From Luteimicrobium sp042670205 (GTDB lineage: Bacteria > Actinomycetota > Actinomycetes > Actinomycetales > Cellulomonadaceae), in NCBI RefSeq assembly GCF_042670205.1, contig NZ_JBHUWD010000004.1:1-64000 (forward strand): a stretch of DNA of 64,000 bases, in the 5' to 3' direction. Below are positions 1 to 9,372 of the stretch, piece after piece. A program made the position numbers and the translations under genes. Below the pieces are notes generated by a model, which saw only the letters and a program-made list of their open reading frames with translations, did no database searches and had not been told where the DNA came from. How positions within the stretch are numbered: position 1 is the stretch's first letter; every line of letters starts with the position of its first letter.

Positions 1-101
1 GGCTCCGTCGTCTCCGGCGCCCGGGTCACCTCCGCGGTGACGCGGGGCGAGCGCGCGGAGACGGCGCCCCCGGGCCCGCCGCCGAGTTCGATGGCTCTGC
101 G

Positions 102-152
102 CCGAGATCGAGGTTGAAACACGCGTGTTCGGCGGGAAACCCTCGATCTCGG
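102..152. repeat. Intergenic palindrome with nested inner palindrome
   Basis: Perfect 12-bp arms (CCGAGATCGAGG at 102-113, its reverse complement at 141-152) enclose a second perfect 12-bp palindrome, AACACGCGTGTT. It lies 30 bp beyond the stop of the minus-strand gene ending at 182, so it can act as that gene's terminator. The nested symmetry is more elaborate than a simple terminator and resembles the other palindromes in this window. I see no gene in bases 1-181. Confidence 0.6.
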
Positions 153-181
153 GGCGGGCACGACGCGGCGGAGGGCGCGCC

Positions 182-1381
182 TCAGACGACGTCGCGCAGG
201 CGCGTCCGGTCCGCCGACATGGTGGGCGCCGCCTCGCTCGGGGTGCCGGCGTCGTGCCAGCGCAGCACGGCACCCACCCCGTCGACGAGCTCCGCCGCGC
301 CGTCGGGCACGAACGTGAGCCCGGCGTCCTGGCCGAGGGCGGCACGCACGAGCGCGACCGAGGCGGGCAGCGGGTGGACGCCGTCGGTGGCGCCGAGGCC
401 CTCGACGTCGCCCCGGTCGAGCGCGACCTGGAGGGCCTCGGGCCCGACCCAGACCTCGCGGTCGTCGAGCTCGCCCTCGCCGCCGAAGCCCTCGGCGAGG
501 AGCAGGTCGGAGACCTGACCCCGCTGGAGGACGGTGACGACGTCGCCGAGGGACGTCACGCTCCCGTCGTCCCGGCCCTGGCCGGTGCGGTAGGCGTCGA
601 TCACGCGGGCGCGCCTGCGGTCGCGGCACGCTGTCACGGCCTCGGCGAGACGGGCTGCGAACACGCCCTCCTTGACGCCCGCGGCGCGCGAGCCGCCCGA
701 GACGTCGACGGCCAGCTCGAGGACCTGGCGCGGCAGCTCCGCGCGGACGAGGGCGAGGGCACGCACGTCCCCGGTCAGGACGACGAGCTCGGGCTTGTGC
801 GCCGTGACCTGGCGGTCCACCTCGCGCGCGACCGCCTCGGCGTTGCGCTCCCACGAGTCCTCGACCCGGTTGTCGATCCGCTTGTCGGCGGTGCTGCCGG
901 TGCGCACCTTGTTGAGGACGTCGTGCCCGGCCTCGACCGTGCGGGGCTCGGGCTGGTGGCCGGGGTCGCCGCCCCAGGACCACGTGAGGTCGGCGCCGAC
1001 CCGGTCGACGGCCACGACGAGGTAGTCGACGGACTCGTCGGCGGAGCGCGCGGCGTCGAGCAGGACGGGCACGGGCCCGTACTCGGCGCGGGAGACGGTC
1101 GGCGGTTCGGCGAGGACGCGTTCGAGGAGGACGCCGTCGTCCTCGGTGGCGATGAGGACCCTGCCGTGCGGCCCCGCGACACGCAAGGGCTTGAGCACGC
1201 GCGCCTCGATCGCGTCACAGAGCCCCTGGGGCGCCCCTTGGGCGGCGAGGTCACGTCGCAGGACGCGCCACCGCCCCTCGACGTCCGGGTCGGCGGCCTC
1301 GATCCCGCGTGTGGCATCGAGGTAGACGGTCGCGAACGGGCCGGGATGTCCGGCCAAGGGCCGCAGCCAGTCGATCTTCAC
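182..1381 (-). CDS. Vms1/baeRF (Rv2629-like) eRF1-type protein
   Basis: A 399-residue protein resembling the actinobacterial Rv2629/baeRF2 group, relatives of eukaryotic Vms1 and the release factor eRF1 (family recognised from overall sequence style). Members are thought to act on peptidyl-tRNA or stalled ribosomes and are linked to stress or hypoxia; no catalytic role can be proven here. The N-terminus (WLRPLAGHPGPFATVYLDAT) matches the family opening, the middle holds the ELVVLTGDVRAL strand, and the C-terminal third resembles an L7Ae/eRF1 domain 3-like fold. Start chosen at GTG 1381 because GGAGGT lies five bases upstream; longer upstream reading lacks a family match. It is followed by the palindrome at 102-152. 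The neighbouring LysR gene is 140 bp upstream on the same strand with no evident link. Confidence 0.75.
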   Translation of the reverse strand: MKIDWLRPLAGHPGPFATVYLDATRGIEAADPDVEGRWRVLRRDLAAQGAPQGLCDAIEARVLKPLRVAGPHGRVLIATEDDGVLLERVLAEPPTVSRAEYGPVPVLLDAARSADESVDYLVVAVDRVGADLTWSWGGDPGHQPEPRTVEAGHDVLNKVRTGSTADKRIDNRVEDSWERNAEAVAREVDRQVTAHKPELVVLTGDVRALALVRAELPRQVLELAVDVSGGSRAAGVKEGVFAARLAEAVTACRDRRRARVIDAYRTGQGRDDGSVTSLGDVVTVLQRGQVSDLLLAEGFGGEGELDDREVWVGPEALQVALDRGDVEGLGATDGVHPLPASVALVRAALGQDAGLTFVPDGAAELVDGVGAVLRWHDAGTPSEAAPTMSADRTRLRDVV

Positions 1382-1521
1382 GTAGGCACCTCCGGGTCGG
1401 TGGGCGCCGGCCGCTCGGTGGAGTCGCCCACGAGTCCGTGTGCCGGCGCCCCGGGTTCTCCCCAGCGTCGTCCTGATCGGGCGTCCCCGCCACCCGACGG
1501 CCGCGACCCCCGTCCGGGCGG

Positions 1522-2406
1522 CTACGCGGCACCCAGCGTGGCGACCGCGGACTCCCGGAGCGCTCGGGTGAAGGCCCGGACCTCGGGTCGGCGGTCCGCT
1601 CCGGCGCGGTGCGCGACCCGGGTGCGGCGGGTGGTGCCGACGGGGTCGAGCCGGACGCCCGCGGGGACGGAGGTCGCGGCGAGCTGCGGGACGATCGCGA
1701 CACCCTGGCCCGCCGCGACGAGCGCGAGCACCGTCGTGAAGTCGTCGACGACGTGACGTTCGCGCGGCTCGTAGCCCGCCGCGGCGCAGAGGTGCTCGGC
1801 GACCGCGCGGCACAGCGTGCCGGGTCCGGCGAGGATCCACGGCTGGTCCCGGACGTCGTCCACGCCGCGTCCCGGGCCGTGGGAGGCGAGGTACACCCGC
1901 TCGACGCACAGCGGCACGCTCGCGACCCCCGGCACGCCGCGACCCGGCGCGACGTCGTAGTCCTGGACGAGCCCGACGTCGACGCGGTCCTCGCGCAGCG
2001 CGGCCGGGACGTCCGCGGGGTCGAGCTCGACGACGTGGAGCTCGAGTCCCGGGTGACGCTCGCCGAGCCGGACGAGCGCGTCCGGCAGAAGGGTGCGGAC
2101 GGCCGTGGGGAAAGCACCGATCCGGAGCCGGCCGGTGGCGGCGTCGCGGGTCGCCGCGACCGCCGCCTCAGCGCGTTCGAGGGCTTCGAGGACGTCGTCG
2201 GACGAGGCGGCCAACGCTTCGCCCGCGGCGGTGAGGCGCACGCGGCGGCCGGTGCGCTCGAGCAGCGGCGCGCCGGCCTCGCGCTCGAGCGCCGAGAGCT
2301 GCTGGGAGACCGCCGACGCCGTGTAGCCCCGCAGCCCGGCGACGGCGGCGATCGTGCCGAGTCGGGCGAGGTCGCGCAGCAACCGCAGGCGGCGAGGATC
2401 GAGCAT
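1522..2406 (-). CDS. LysR-family transcriptional regulator
   Basis: A 294-residue LysR regulator: winged helix-turn-helix at residues 1-60 (LRDLARLGTIAAVAGLRGYTASAVSQQLSALE), linker helix to about 85, then a periplasmic-binding-like effector domain. It is divergent from the DapA-like gene that starts 71 bp away, the classic arrangement for LysR control of a neighbouring catabolic or biosynthetic gene, so the DapA-like enzyme is the likely target (inference). There is no Shine-Dalgarno; a TAAGAT hexamer ends 6 nt before the ATG, implying leaderless translation. That hexamer sits inside a palindrome, which suggests autoregulation. The effector is unknown. Confidence 0.9.
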   Translation of the reverse strand: MLDPRRLRLLRDLARLGTIAAVAGLRGYTASAVSQQLSALEREAGAPLLERTGRRVRLTAAGEALAASSDDVLEALERAEAAVAATRDAATGRLRIGAFPTAVRTLLPDALVRLGERHPGLELHVVELDPADVPAALREDRVDVGLVQDYDVAPGRGVPGVASVPLCVERVYLASHGPGRGVDDVRDQPWILAGPGTLCRAVAEHLCAAAGYEPRERHVVDDFTTVLALVAAGQGVAIVPQLAATSVPAGVRLDPVGTTRRTRVAHRAGADRRPEVRAFTRALRESAVATLGAA

Positions 2407-2423
2407 CAGCAGATCTTATGCTG
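2407..2423 (-). promoter_or_regulatory. LysR operator overlapping leaderless -10
   Basis: CAGCA-N7-TGCTG inverted repeat directly adjoining the LysR start codon. The reverse strand carries TAAGAT at 2418-2413, then six bases to the ATG at 2406. Binding of the regulator here would block its own promoter. The divergent DapA-like gene has a weaker possible pair, TCGACA at 2442-2447 and CAGGCT at 2466-2471, ending six bases before its ATG. Confidence 0.55.
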
Positions 2424-2477
2424 CCGTCCAGAGATGCGCGCTCGACACTGATGCTCGTGCGGGCCCAGGCTGGCCCC

Positions 2478-3407
2478 ATGCCTGCCGGAGTCCTCGTCCC
2501 CCTGGTCACGCCCTTCGCCCCCGACGGCACCGTCGCGCTCGACGCGCTCGAGTCGCTCGCGCACGGCGTGCTCGACGACGGCGCGTCCGGACTCGTTGCC
2601 CTCGGCACCACCGCGGAGCCCTCGTCGCTGACCGCGGACGAGCAGCGCGACGTCCTCGACGTGGCGTGCCGGGTCGCCGGCGACCGTGGCGCGACGCTCC
2701 TCGTGGGTGCCTCCACGGCCGACGCTCTCGACGCGCTTCGCGAGCGAACCGCGGTCACCGCCGCGCTCACCCTGGTCCCGCCGTTCGTGCGGCCCGGCGA
2801 GGCCGGCGCGGTCGCGCACCTGGCCGCCCTCGCGGACCTCAGCCCGGTCCCGCTCGTCGTCTACCACGTCCCCCACCGGACCGGGCAGGAGCTCGGTGCA
2901 GGCGCTCTGCGCCGTCTGGCCTCGGTCGGCCGGATAGTCGGGGTCAAGCTGAGCACCGCGGCCGACGCCGCGGCGGTCGAGCTGCTCGGCGGCCTCCCGG
3001 ACGGCTTCGACGTCCTCGCCGGCGACGACGGGGTCCTGGCGCCGATGCTCGCGCTCGGCGCGACCGGGGGCGTCCTCGCGTCCGCCCACCTCGCGACCGC
3101 GGCGTTCGCCGGGTTCGTCGACGCGTGGGCGGGGCCCGAGGTCGACCTCGCGCACGTCCGTCGCCTGGGAGCCTCGCTCGCGCGGCTGTCCGCCTCGTGC
3201 TTCGCGGAGCCGAACCCCGCCGTCGTCAAGGGAGCGCTGCACGCCCTGGGCCGGATCCCGACGCCGGACGTGCGCCTCCCCCTCCTGCCCGCGAGCGCGG
3301 CGAGCATCCGCGCCGCCCTGGCCGCGTTGGCCGCCGTCGAGGCCCACGACGACGCAGGACCGGCAGCCTTCGTGCGGTCGCCGGTCGGCGCCGTCGGTCA
3401 GGCGTAG
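2478..3407 (+). CDS. DapA/NanA-family aldolase (dihydrodipicolinate synthase-like)
   Basis: A 309-residue class I aldolase of the DHDPS/N-acetylneuraminate lyase superfamily, which forms a Schiff base between an active-site lysine and pyruvate or a related keto acid. Visible signatures are the GTTAEPSSLT loop, the catalytic tyrosine in VVYHVPHRTG, and the Schiff-base lysine in GVKLS. Length is slightly above the usual 290-300. It lies alone with a divergent LysR, not with lysine genes, and the GTTGE loop is changed to GTTAE, so a dedicated catabolic role is as likely as lysine synthesis. Start chosen at ATG 2478, where the family begins; an upstream ATG at 2418 would add an unrelated tail. 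Its end overlaps the convergent chorismate mutase by 10 bp. Confidence 0.8.
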   Translation: MPAGVLVPLVTPFAPDGTVALDALESLAHGVLDDGASGLVALGTTAEPSSLTADEQRDVLDVACRVAGDRGATLLVGASTADALDALRERTAVTAALTLVPPFVRPGEAGAVAHLAALADLSPVPLVVYHVPHRTGQELGAGALRRLASVGRIVGVKLSTAADAAAVELLGGLPDGFDVLAGDDGVLAPMLALGATGGVLASAHLATAAFAGFVDAWAGPEVDLAHVRRLGASLARLSASCFAEPNPAVVKGALHALGRIPTPDVRLPLLPASAASIRAALAALAAVEAHDDAGPAAFVRSPVGAVGQA

Positions 3408-3724
3408 GTGTCGAGCGGGGGCACCTCGTCGCCGGCGTGCTCGGCCGCGATCAGCTCGTGGTGCCGGATCACCTCGGCGACGATGAACTCGCGGAACTTC
3501 TCGGCGAACTCGGGGTCGAGCCCGGCGGCGTCGGCGATGGACGTCAGGCGGTCGATCTGCTGGCGGTCGCGCGCCGGGTCCGCGGCCGGGAGCCCTCCCT
3601 GCGCCTTGAGCTCGCCGACACGACGCGTGAACTTGAAGCGCTCGGCCAGGAGGTGCATGAGAGCGGCGTCGACGTTGTCGATGCTCGCGCGGAGGGTGAG
3701 GATCTCGGGCGGGATCTCGGGCAT
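3398..3724 (-). CDS. Chorismate mutase (AroQ type)
   Basis: A 108-residue all-helical AroQ-fold chorismate mutase, converting chorismate to prephenate for phenylalanine and tyrosine synthesis in the cytoplasm. The first helix (ILTLRASIDNVDAALMHLLAERFKFTRRVGELKA) carries the conserved Arg, Asp and Lys positions of the family, and the C-terminal helix shows EVIRHHELIA. The short form without a secretion signal matches the actinobacterial intracellular enzyme that is activated by DAHP synthase. Start at ATG 3724 has GGGAGG eight bases upstream. No aromatic pathway gene is adjacent. Confidence 0.88.
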   Translation of the reverse strand: MPEIPPEILTLRASIDNVDAALMHLLAERFKFTRRVGELKAQGGLPAADPARDRQQIDRLTSIADAAGLDPEFAEKFREFIVAEVIRHHELIAAEHAGDEVPPLDTYA

Positions 3725-3803
3725 GCGTCGATCCTCCCACGACCGCGTCGGCGCCCCGGCCACGCCGCCGGGACGACGTCGACCGGGGCCCGGCGAACCG
3801 GGG

Positions 3804-5105
<1,302 letters not shown>

Positions 5106-5290
5106 GGATTGCCTCCGTCCGTCGGACCCCCCGCGGGCGGGGGCTGGCACCGGCGGTCGGCCCGCCGGTTCCTCATCGTCCCATTGCACACCACCGGAGC
5201 GTCGGATGTCAGCCGCGTTCCGGTCCCGTGTCGGGCCGGGAGCCCGACGCCGGCCGGGTGGCCGGCGCCGGGCGGATGCTCACGTCGGGC

Positions 5291-5989
5291 TCAGGCCCGG
5301 GTGAGCGAAGCGGCCTTCCGGCTCTCGAGGACCTCGTCCACGAGCCCGTAGTCCTTGGCCTGCGCGGCGGTGAGGATCTTGTCGCGCTCGATGTCCTGGC
5401 GGACCTCCTCGACCGACTTGCCGGAGTGGGTCGCCAGCGTCTCCTCGAGCCACTCGCGCATGCGGATGAGCTCGTTCGCGTGGATCTCGATGTCGGACGC
5501 CTGCGCGTAGCCACCACCCTCCATCGCGGGCTGGTGGATCAGCACGCGCGCGTTCGGCAGCGCGAGGCGCTTGCCGGGCGTGCCGGCGGCCAGCAGCACG
5601 GCTGCGGCCGAGGCCGCCTGCCCGAGGCAGACGGTCTGGATCTGCGGCTTGATGTACTGCATCGTGTCGTACAGCGCCGTCATGGCCGTGAACGACCCAC
5701 CCGGCGAGTTGATGTAGATGATGATGTCGCGGTCCGGGTCCTGGCTCTCCAGGACGAGGAGCTGCGCCATGACGTCGTCGGCCGACGCGTCGTCGACCTG
5801 CACGCCGAGGAAGATGATGCGGTCCTCGAACAGCTTGGTGTAGGGGTCCTGGCGCTTGAAGCCGTAGGCGGTGCGCTCCTCGAACTGCGGCAGGACGTAC
5901 CGCGACGACGGCGCGCCGTACGGCAGCGCGAGGCCGCCGGCGCCCGCGAGGCGCTGCGCGGTGGACAGGTACTGGGATTCGGTGCTCAC
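5291..5989 (-). CDS. clpP2: ATP-dependent Clp protease proteolytic subunit ClpP2
   Basis: A 232-residue serine protease subunit. Catalytic Ser127 (GQAASAAA), His152 (LIHQPA) and Asp203 (IERDK) are all present at family spacing, and INSPGG forms the oxyanion region. The long N-terminal segment (about 30 residues before YVLPQFEERT) and the GGG insertion after the catalytic His mark it as the ClpP2 type of actinobacteria, which assembles with ClpP1 into a mixed two-ring complex. GTG start 5989 has AGGAGG eight bases upstream. It lies 40 bp downstream of clpP1 and is clearly in the same operon. Confidence 0.97.
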   Translation of the reverse strand: MSTESQYLSTAQRLAGAGGLALPYGAPSSRYVLPQFEERTAYGFKRQDPYTKLFEDRIIFLGVQVDDASADDVMAQLLVLESQDPDRDIIIYINSPGGSFTAMTALYDTMQYIKPQIQTVCLGQAASAAAVLLAAGTPGKRLALPNARVLIHQPAMEGGGYAQASDIEIHANELIRMREWLEETLATHSGKSVEEVRQDIERDKILTAAQAKDYGLVDEVLESRKAASLTRA

Positions 5990-6029
5990 TAGGTCCTCCT
6001 CGGAAGGTCGGTGGGTGCGGGGACCGCGG

Positions 6030-6680
6030 TCAGGACTCGCTGCCCGTGCCGCCGCCGCCCGAGACGGACTCCGAGCTCGTCACGACGTGGTCGACGAACC
6101 CGTACTCGAGAGCCTCTTCGGCCGTGAACCAGTTGTCACGGTCGTTGTCCTGGAGGACCTTCTCGAGCGGCTGGCCCGTCTGCTCGGCCGTCAGCTCCGC
6201 GAGCACCTTCTTCATGTGCATGATGAGCTGCGCGTTGATCCGCACGTCGGTCGCGGTACCGCCGATGCCGCCCGAGGGCTGGTGCATCATGACGCGCGCG
6301 TGCGGGGTCGCGTAGCGCTTGCCCTTGGCGCCCGACGAGAGCAGGAACTGCCCCATCGAGGCCGCCATCCCGACCGCGATGGTCGCGACGTCGGGCTGGA
6401 TGTACTGCATGGTGTCGTAGATCGCCATGCCGGCCGTGATCGACCCGCCCGGCGAGTTGATGTACAGCCAGATGTCCTTGTCCGGGTCCTCCGCGGCGAG
6501 CAGCATCATCTGCGCGCAGATCGCGTTCGCGTTCTCGTCGCGCACCTCGGAACCGAGCCAGATGATCCGCTCGCGCAGGAGCCGGTTGTAGATCGAGTCG
6601 TTGAGCCCGAAGCCCTGGCCCTCGGCGCGCAGGGCGGGCGCCGCCGCGTCGTGGGTCGTGCTGGCGGAGTGCTCGGCCAT
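6030..6680 (-). CDS. clpP1: ATP-dependent Clp protease proteolytic subunit ClpP1
   Basis: A 216-residue ClpP subunit with catalytic Ser108 (GMAASMG), His133 (MMHQPSGG) and Asp182 (DNDRD). ClpP1 and ClpP2 together form the active peptidase in actinobacteria; ClpX or ClpC supplies substrates. The C-terminus is extended by a Gly/Ser-rich tail. ATG 6680 has GAGGAG upstream. It is first in the clpP1-clpP2 operon and is preceded by a ClgR-type box and a TAGGGT -10 element, fitting the known control of clp genes by ClgR in Corynebacterium and Streptomyces. Confidence 0.97.
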   Translation of the reverse strand: MAEHSASTTHDAAAPALRAEGQGFGLNDSIYNRLLRERIIWLGSEVRDENANAICAQMMLLAAEDPDKDIWLYINSPGGSITAGMAIYDTMQYIQPDVATIAVGMAASMGQFLLSSGAKGKRYATPHARVMMHQPSGGIGGTATDVRINAQLIMHMKKVLAELTAEQTGQPLEKVLQDNDRDNWFTAEEALEYGFVDHVVTSSESVSGGGGTGSES

Positions 6681-6752
6681 GTTCTCGTCGCTCCTCGTCG
6701 TCGTCCGTCCGGGCGGCGTCCGCGGTGTCCCGCGATCCGTCCGGCTGATGTG

Positions 6753-6758
6753 ACCCTA
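6753..6758 (-). promoter_or_regulatory. -10 element of clpP1 promoter
   Basis: TAGGGT on the minus strand. The predicted transcript starts near 6746, leaving a leader of about 66 nt before the clpP1 ATG. No good -35 hexamer lies 17 bp upstream, which suits a promoter that needs an activator. Confidence 0.5.
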
Positions 6759-6800
6759 ACGTCCCGGGGCGGGGCCTCACGTCCCGGTCGGCGGCCTTTT

Positions 6801-6811
6801 CGCTGACGGCG
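6801..6811. promoter_or_regulatory. ClgR-type binding site
   Basis: CGCTGACGGCG, flanked by TTTT on the left, matches the core of the published corynebacterial ClgR motif (CGCYNANRGCG) with no core mismatch. Its centre is about 60 bp upstream of the predicted clpP1 transcription start, a typical class I activator position. Confidence 0.6.
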
Positions 6812-6870
6812 CACGACGCCGGGTCCGACGGCCCTCCGCGGGCGCCTCCGCGCGTCGTGCCCGGTGACGA

Positions 6871-6908
6871 CGACGGCCCCCGCCTCGTCGAGGAGGCAGG
6901 GGCCGTCG
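6871..6908 (-). terminator. Hairpin terminator of tig
   Basis: CGACGGCCCC and GGGGCCGTCG arms around a short loop, 29 bp after the tig stop codon. It separates tig from the clpP1 regulatory region. Confidence 0.75.
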
Positions 6909-6936
6909 GCGGTGCCGGGCGAGCCCGGCGGGTGGC

Positions 6937-8334
6937 TCAGGCCTTGGCGTCGGTCTCGTCGGCCGTGTCGGACGCGGCGCTCGAGGCGGCGTCGGCGACC
7001 GCGGAGGCCGCCGCCGAGTCGGCGAGCGCGTCGGCGTCGGCCAGGTCGGCGTCGGCCTCGTCGGACCCGATGAAGCCGGACAGGTCGACGACGTTGCCCT
7101 CGGAGTCCTTGACCTCGACACGGCGCAGCGCGACCGCGAGCGCCTTGGAGCGCGCGACCTCGCCGACCATCGCCGGGATCTGGCCGTTCTGGTCGATCGT
7201 CTGCACGAACTCGTTCGGGTCCATGCCGTACTGGCGGGACGACTGCACGAGGTACTCGAGGAGCTCCTCCTGCGCGACCTGGACCTCGAGCTGCTCGGCG
7301 AGGGTGTCGAGGACGATCTGGTTGCGGAGCGCCTTCTGCGTCTCCTCGGTCACCTCGGCGCGGTGGGTGTCGTCCTCGAGACGGCCCTCGGACTCGAGGT
7401 GGCGGTGCACCTCGGCGTCGACGACGCCCTGCGGGACGGGGACCTCGAGGTTCTCGAGGATGGCCTCGAGCAGCAGGTCGCGGGCCGCGACGGCCTGGTT
7501 CTGCGTCTTGATGCCCTTGACCTGCTCGCGCAGGTCGTCCTTGAGCTCGTCGAGGGTGTCGAACTCGCTCGCGAGCTGCGCGAAGTCGTCGTCGGCCGTC
7601 GGGAGGTCGCGCTCCTTGACCTGCGTCGCGGTGACGGTGATCTCGGAGTCCTTGCCCTCGTGCTCGCCGCCCGCCAGCGGGGAGCGGAAGGTCGTGGTCT
7701 CGCCCGAGGACAGGCCGACGAGCGCCTCGTCGAGGCCGTCGAGCATGGTGCCCGAACCGATCTGGTAGCTCACGCCGGAGACGGAGTCGATCTCGTCGCC
7801 GTCGATCTCGGCCTTGAGGTCGAGGACGACGAAGTCGCCGTCCTGGGCCGGGCGGTCGACGCCGACCAGCGTGCCGAAGCGCTCGCGCAGGGCGTCCAGG
7901 CGCTCGGTGACGTCCTCGTCGGTCACCTCGGAGGCGTCGACGGTGACGGCGAGGCCCGAGAGCTCGGGGAGCTCGACGGTCGGGCGGACCTCGACCTCGG
8001 CCGTGAAGTGCAGCTGGCCGGACTTGTCGGCCGGATCGGGCACCTGGGTGACCTCGACCTCGGGCTGGCCCAGCGGGCGCAGGTCGTTCTCGCGGACGGC
8101 CTCGCTGTAGAACTCGCCGAGGCCGTCGTTGATGGCGTGCTCGAGCACGGCGGCACGGCCGACGCGCTGGTCGATGACGCGGGGCGGCACCTTGCCCTTG
8201 CGGAAGCCGGAGACCTGCACGTCCCGACCGATGTGCTCGTAGGCGTGCTCGATGCTCGGCTTGAGCTCGTCGTACTCCACCTCGACGGTCAGCTTGACCT
8301 TGGTGGGCTCCAGGCTCTCGACGGCGCTCTTCAC
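6937..8334 (-). CDS. tig: Trigger factor
   Basis: A 465-residue ribosome-bound chaperone and peptidyl-prolyl isomerase that receives nascent chains at the exit tunnel. The N-terminal domain carries the ribosome-binding signature GFRKGKVPP; the FKBP-like PPIase domain follows (roughly residues 150-240), then the helical C-terminal arms. The tail beyond about residue 425 is acidic and rich in Ala and Asp, common in actinobacterial versions. GTG 8334 (MKSAVES...) is preferred to the in-frame ATG 15 bp upstream because the family starts here and GGAG lies nine bases before it. Location upstream of clpP1-clpP2-clpX on the same strand repeats the order found in many bacteria. Confidence 0.95.
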   Translation of the reverse strand: MKSAVESLEPTKVKLTVEVEYDELKPSIEHAYEHIGRDVQVSGFRKGKVPPRVIDQRVGRAAVLEHAINDGLGEFYSEAVRENDLRPLGQPEVEVTQVPDPADKSGQLHFTAEVEVRPTVELPELSGLAVTVDASEVTDEDVTERLDALRERFGTLVGVDRPAQDGDFVVLDLKAEIDGDEIDSVSGVSYQIGSGTMLDGLDEALVGLSSGETTTFRSPLAGGEHEGKDSEITVTATQVKERDLPTADDDFAQLASEFDTLDELKDDLREQVKGIKTQNQAVAARDLLLEAILENLEVPVPQGVVDAEVHRHLESEGRLEDDTHRAEVTEETQKALRNQIVLDTLAEQLEVQVAQEELLEYLVQSSRQYGMDPNEFVQTIDQNGQIPAMVGEVARSKALAVALRRVEVKDSEGNVVDLSGFIGSDEADADLADADALADSAAASAVADAASSAASDTADETDAKA

Positions 8335-8570
8335 TTCGATGATCTCCAACCGGTGGGCGCGCGCCTACGGTCAGGTCGGCGCGGGGGTCCGCGTGGGCTC
8401 GGTGCTCGGGTGAGCGACAGGAGCCGGCACACGGGCGTACGGGCAACCCAACGATCGTACGTCATCGGTGGCCGACGCCACCAAGGCCCGTCTCAAGCCT
8501 CCGTCGCGGGAAGCGGCCGGCGGAAGGGTTTCGCGACGAGGTCGCCCCGGTCGAGCGACCGGCTCACGTG

Positions 8571-8647
<77 letters not shown>

Positions 8648-8714
8648 TGACGCACTGCGAGGCAGCGCGACCGTGCGAGTCTACCCAGGTCGCAGGGTCG
8701 GGTCGTGGCTTTGC

Positions 8715-8720
8715 TAGGGT
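8715..8720 (+). promoter_or_regulatory. -10 element of tRNA-Gly
   Basis: TAGGGT about 50 bp before the mature 5' end of tRNA-Gly. A divergent TAGACT hexamer for tRNA-Pro lies close by on the other strand. Confidence 0.4.
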
Positions 8721-8769
8721 GGGGCCCGCGCCTCGGCACCGACCGCGAACGCGGGTGCCGACGTCGTGC

Positions 8770-8840
8770 GCGGATGTAGCTCAATGGTAGAGCCTCAGTC
8801 TTCCAAACTGATCACGCGGGTTCGATTCCCGTCATCCGCT
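8770..8840 (+). tRNA. tRNA-Gly (UCC)
   Basis: 71-nt cloverleaf: acceptor GCGGATG with CATCCGC, anticodon stem TCAGT/ACTGA and loop CTTCCAA giving UCC. Discriminator T, and CCA is not encoded, unlike the neighbouring tRNA-Pro. Confidence 0.96.
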
Positions 8841-8862
8841 CGCCCGCGCGCGAGCGCCACCG

Positions 8863-8901
8863 CGACGGCCCGGGTCTCCCACGAGGAGACCCGGGCCGTC
8901 G
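8863..8901. terminator. Bidirectional hairpin terminator
   Basis: Arms of 17 bp (starting CGACGGCCCGGGTCTCC) with a five-base loop. It lies between tRNA-Gly and the convergent receiver gene, so it can stop transcription from both sides. Confidence 0.85.
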
Positions 8902-8925
8902 GGTGTCGGGCAGGAGCCGCCCCGG

Positions 8926-9372
8926 TCAGTAGGGCCGCTCGGGCAGGCGGACGACCTCGACGAAGAACTCGTCCACCTGACGCACCACGTTGATGAAGCG
9001 GTCGAAGTCGACCGGCTTGGTGACGTACGCGTTGGCGTGCAGGGAGTACGACCGGACGACGTCCTCCTCCGCCTCGCTGGTCGTCAGCACGACGACGGGG
9101 ATGGAGCGCAGCGCGGGGTCCTCCTTGAGTGCCGCCAGGACCTCGCGCCCGTCCATCCGGGGCAGGTTGAGGTCGAGCAGGATCAGGTCCGGCGTCGGGG
9201 CGTCGGCGTACTGCCCCTCCTTGCGCAGGAACTCCATGGCGCTGACGCCGTCCGGGACCACGGACAGGCGGTTGTTCACCTTGTGGTCCTCGAACGCCTC
9301 GCGCGTCATGAGCACGTCGCCGGGGTCGTCCTCGACGAGCAGGACGTCGATGGTCTTGCGCTGCTGGGTCAT
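8926..9372 (-). CDS. Single-domain response regulator (Rcp1-like)
   Basis: A 148-residue receiver domain with no output domain. The acidic pocket is EDD at 14-16, the phosphoacceptor is Asp67 (LLDLNLP), and Thr and Lys switch residues are in VLTTS and VTKPVD. It resembles Rcp1-type receivers that pair with phytochrome-like kinases and carry phosphate onward or act by protein contact. Its ATG overlaps the stop of the upstream kinase by 4 bp, so the two are translationally coupled and the kinase is its probable phosphodonor. Confidence 0.9.
   Translation of the reverse strand: MTQQRKTIDVLLVEDDPGDVLMTREAFEDHKVNNRLSVVPDGVSAMEFLRKEGQYADAPTPDLILLDLNLPRMDGREVLAALKEDPALRSIPVVVLTTSEAEEDVVRSYSLHANAYVTKPVDFDRFINVVRQVDEFFVEVVRLPERPY

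Noticed and set aside
125..1756. Long plus-strand frame at the window start
   Set aside because: It covers the Vms1-like gene and part of the LysR gene in antisense and has no recognisable fold or start signal.
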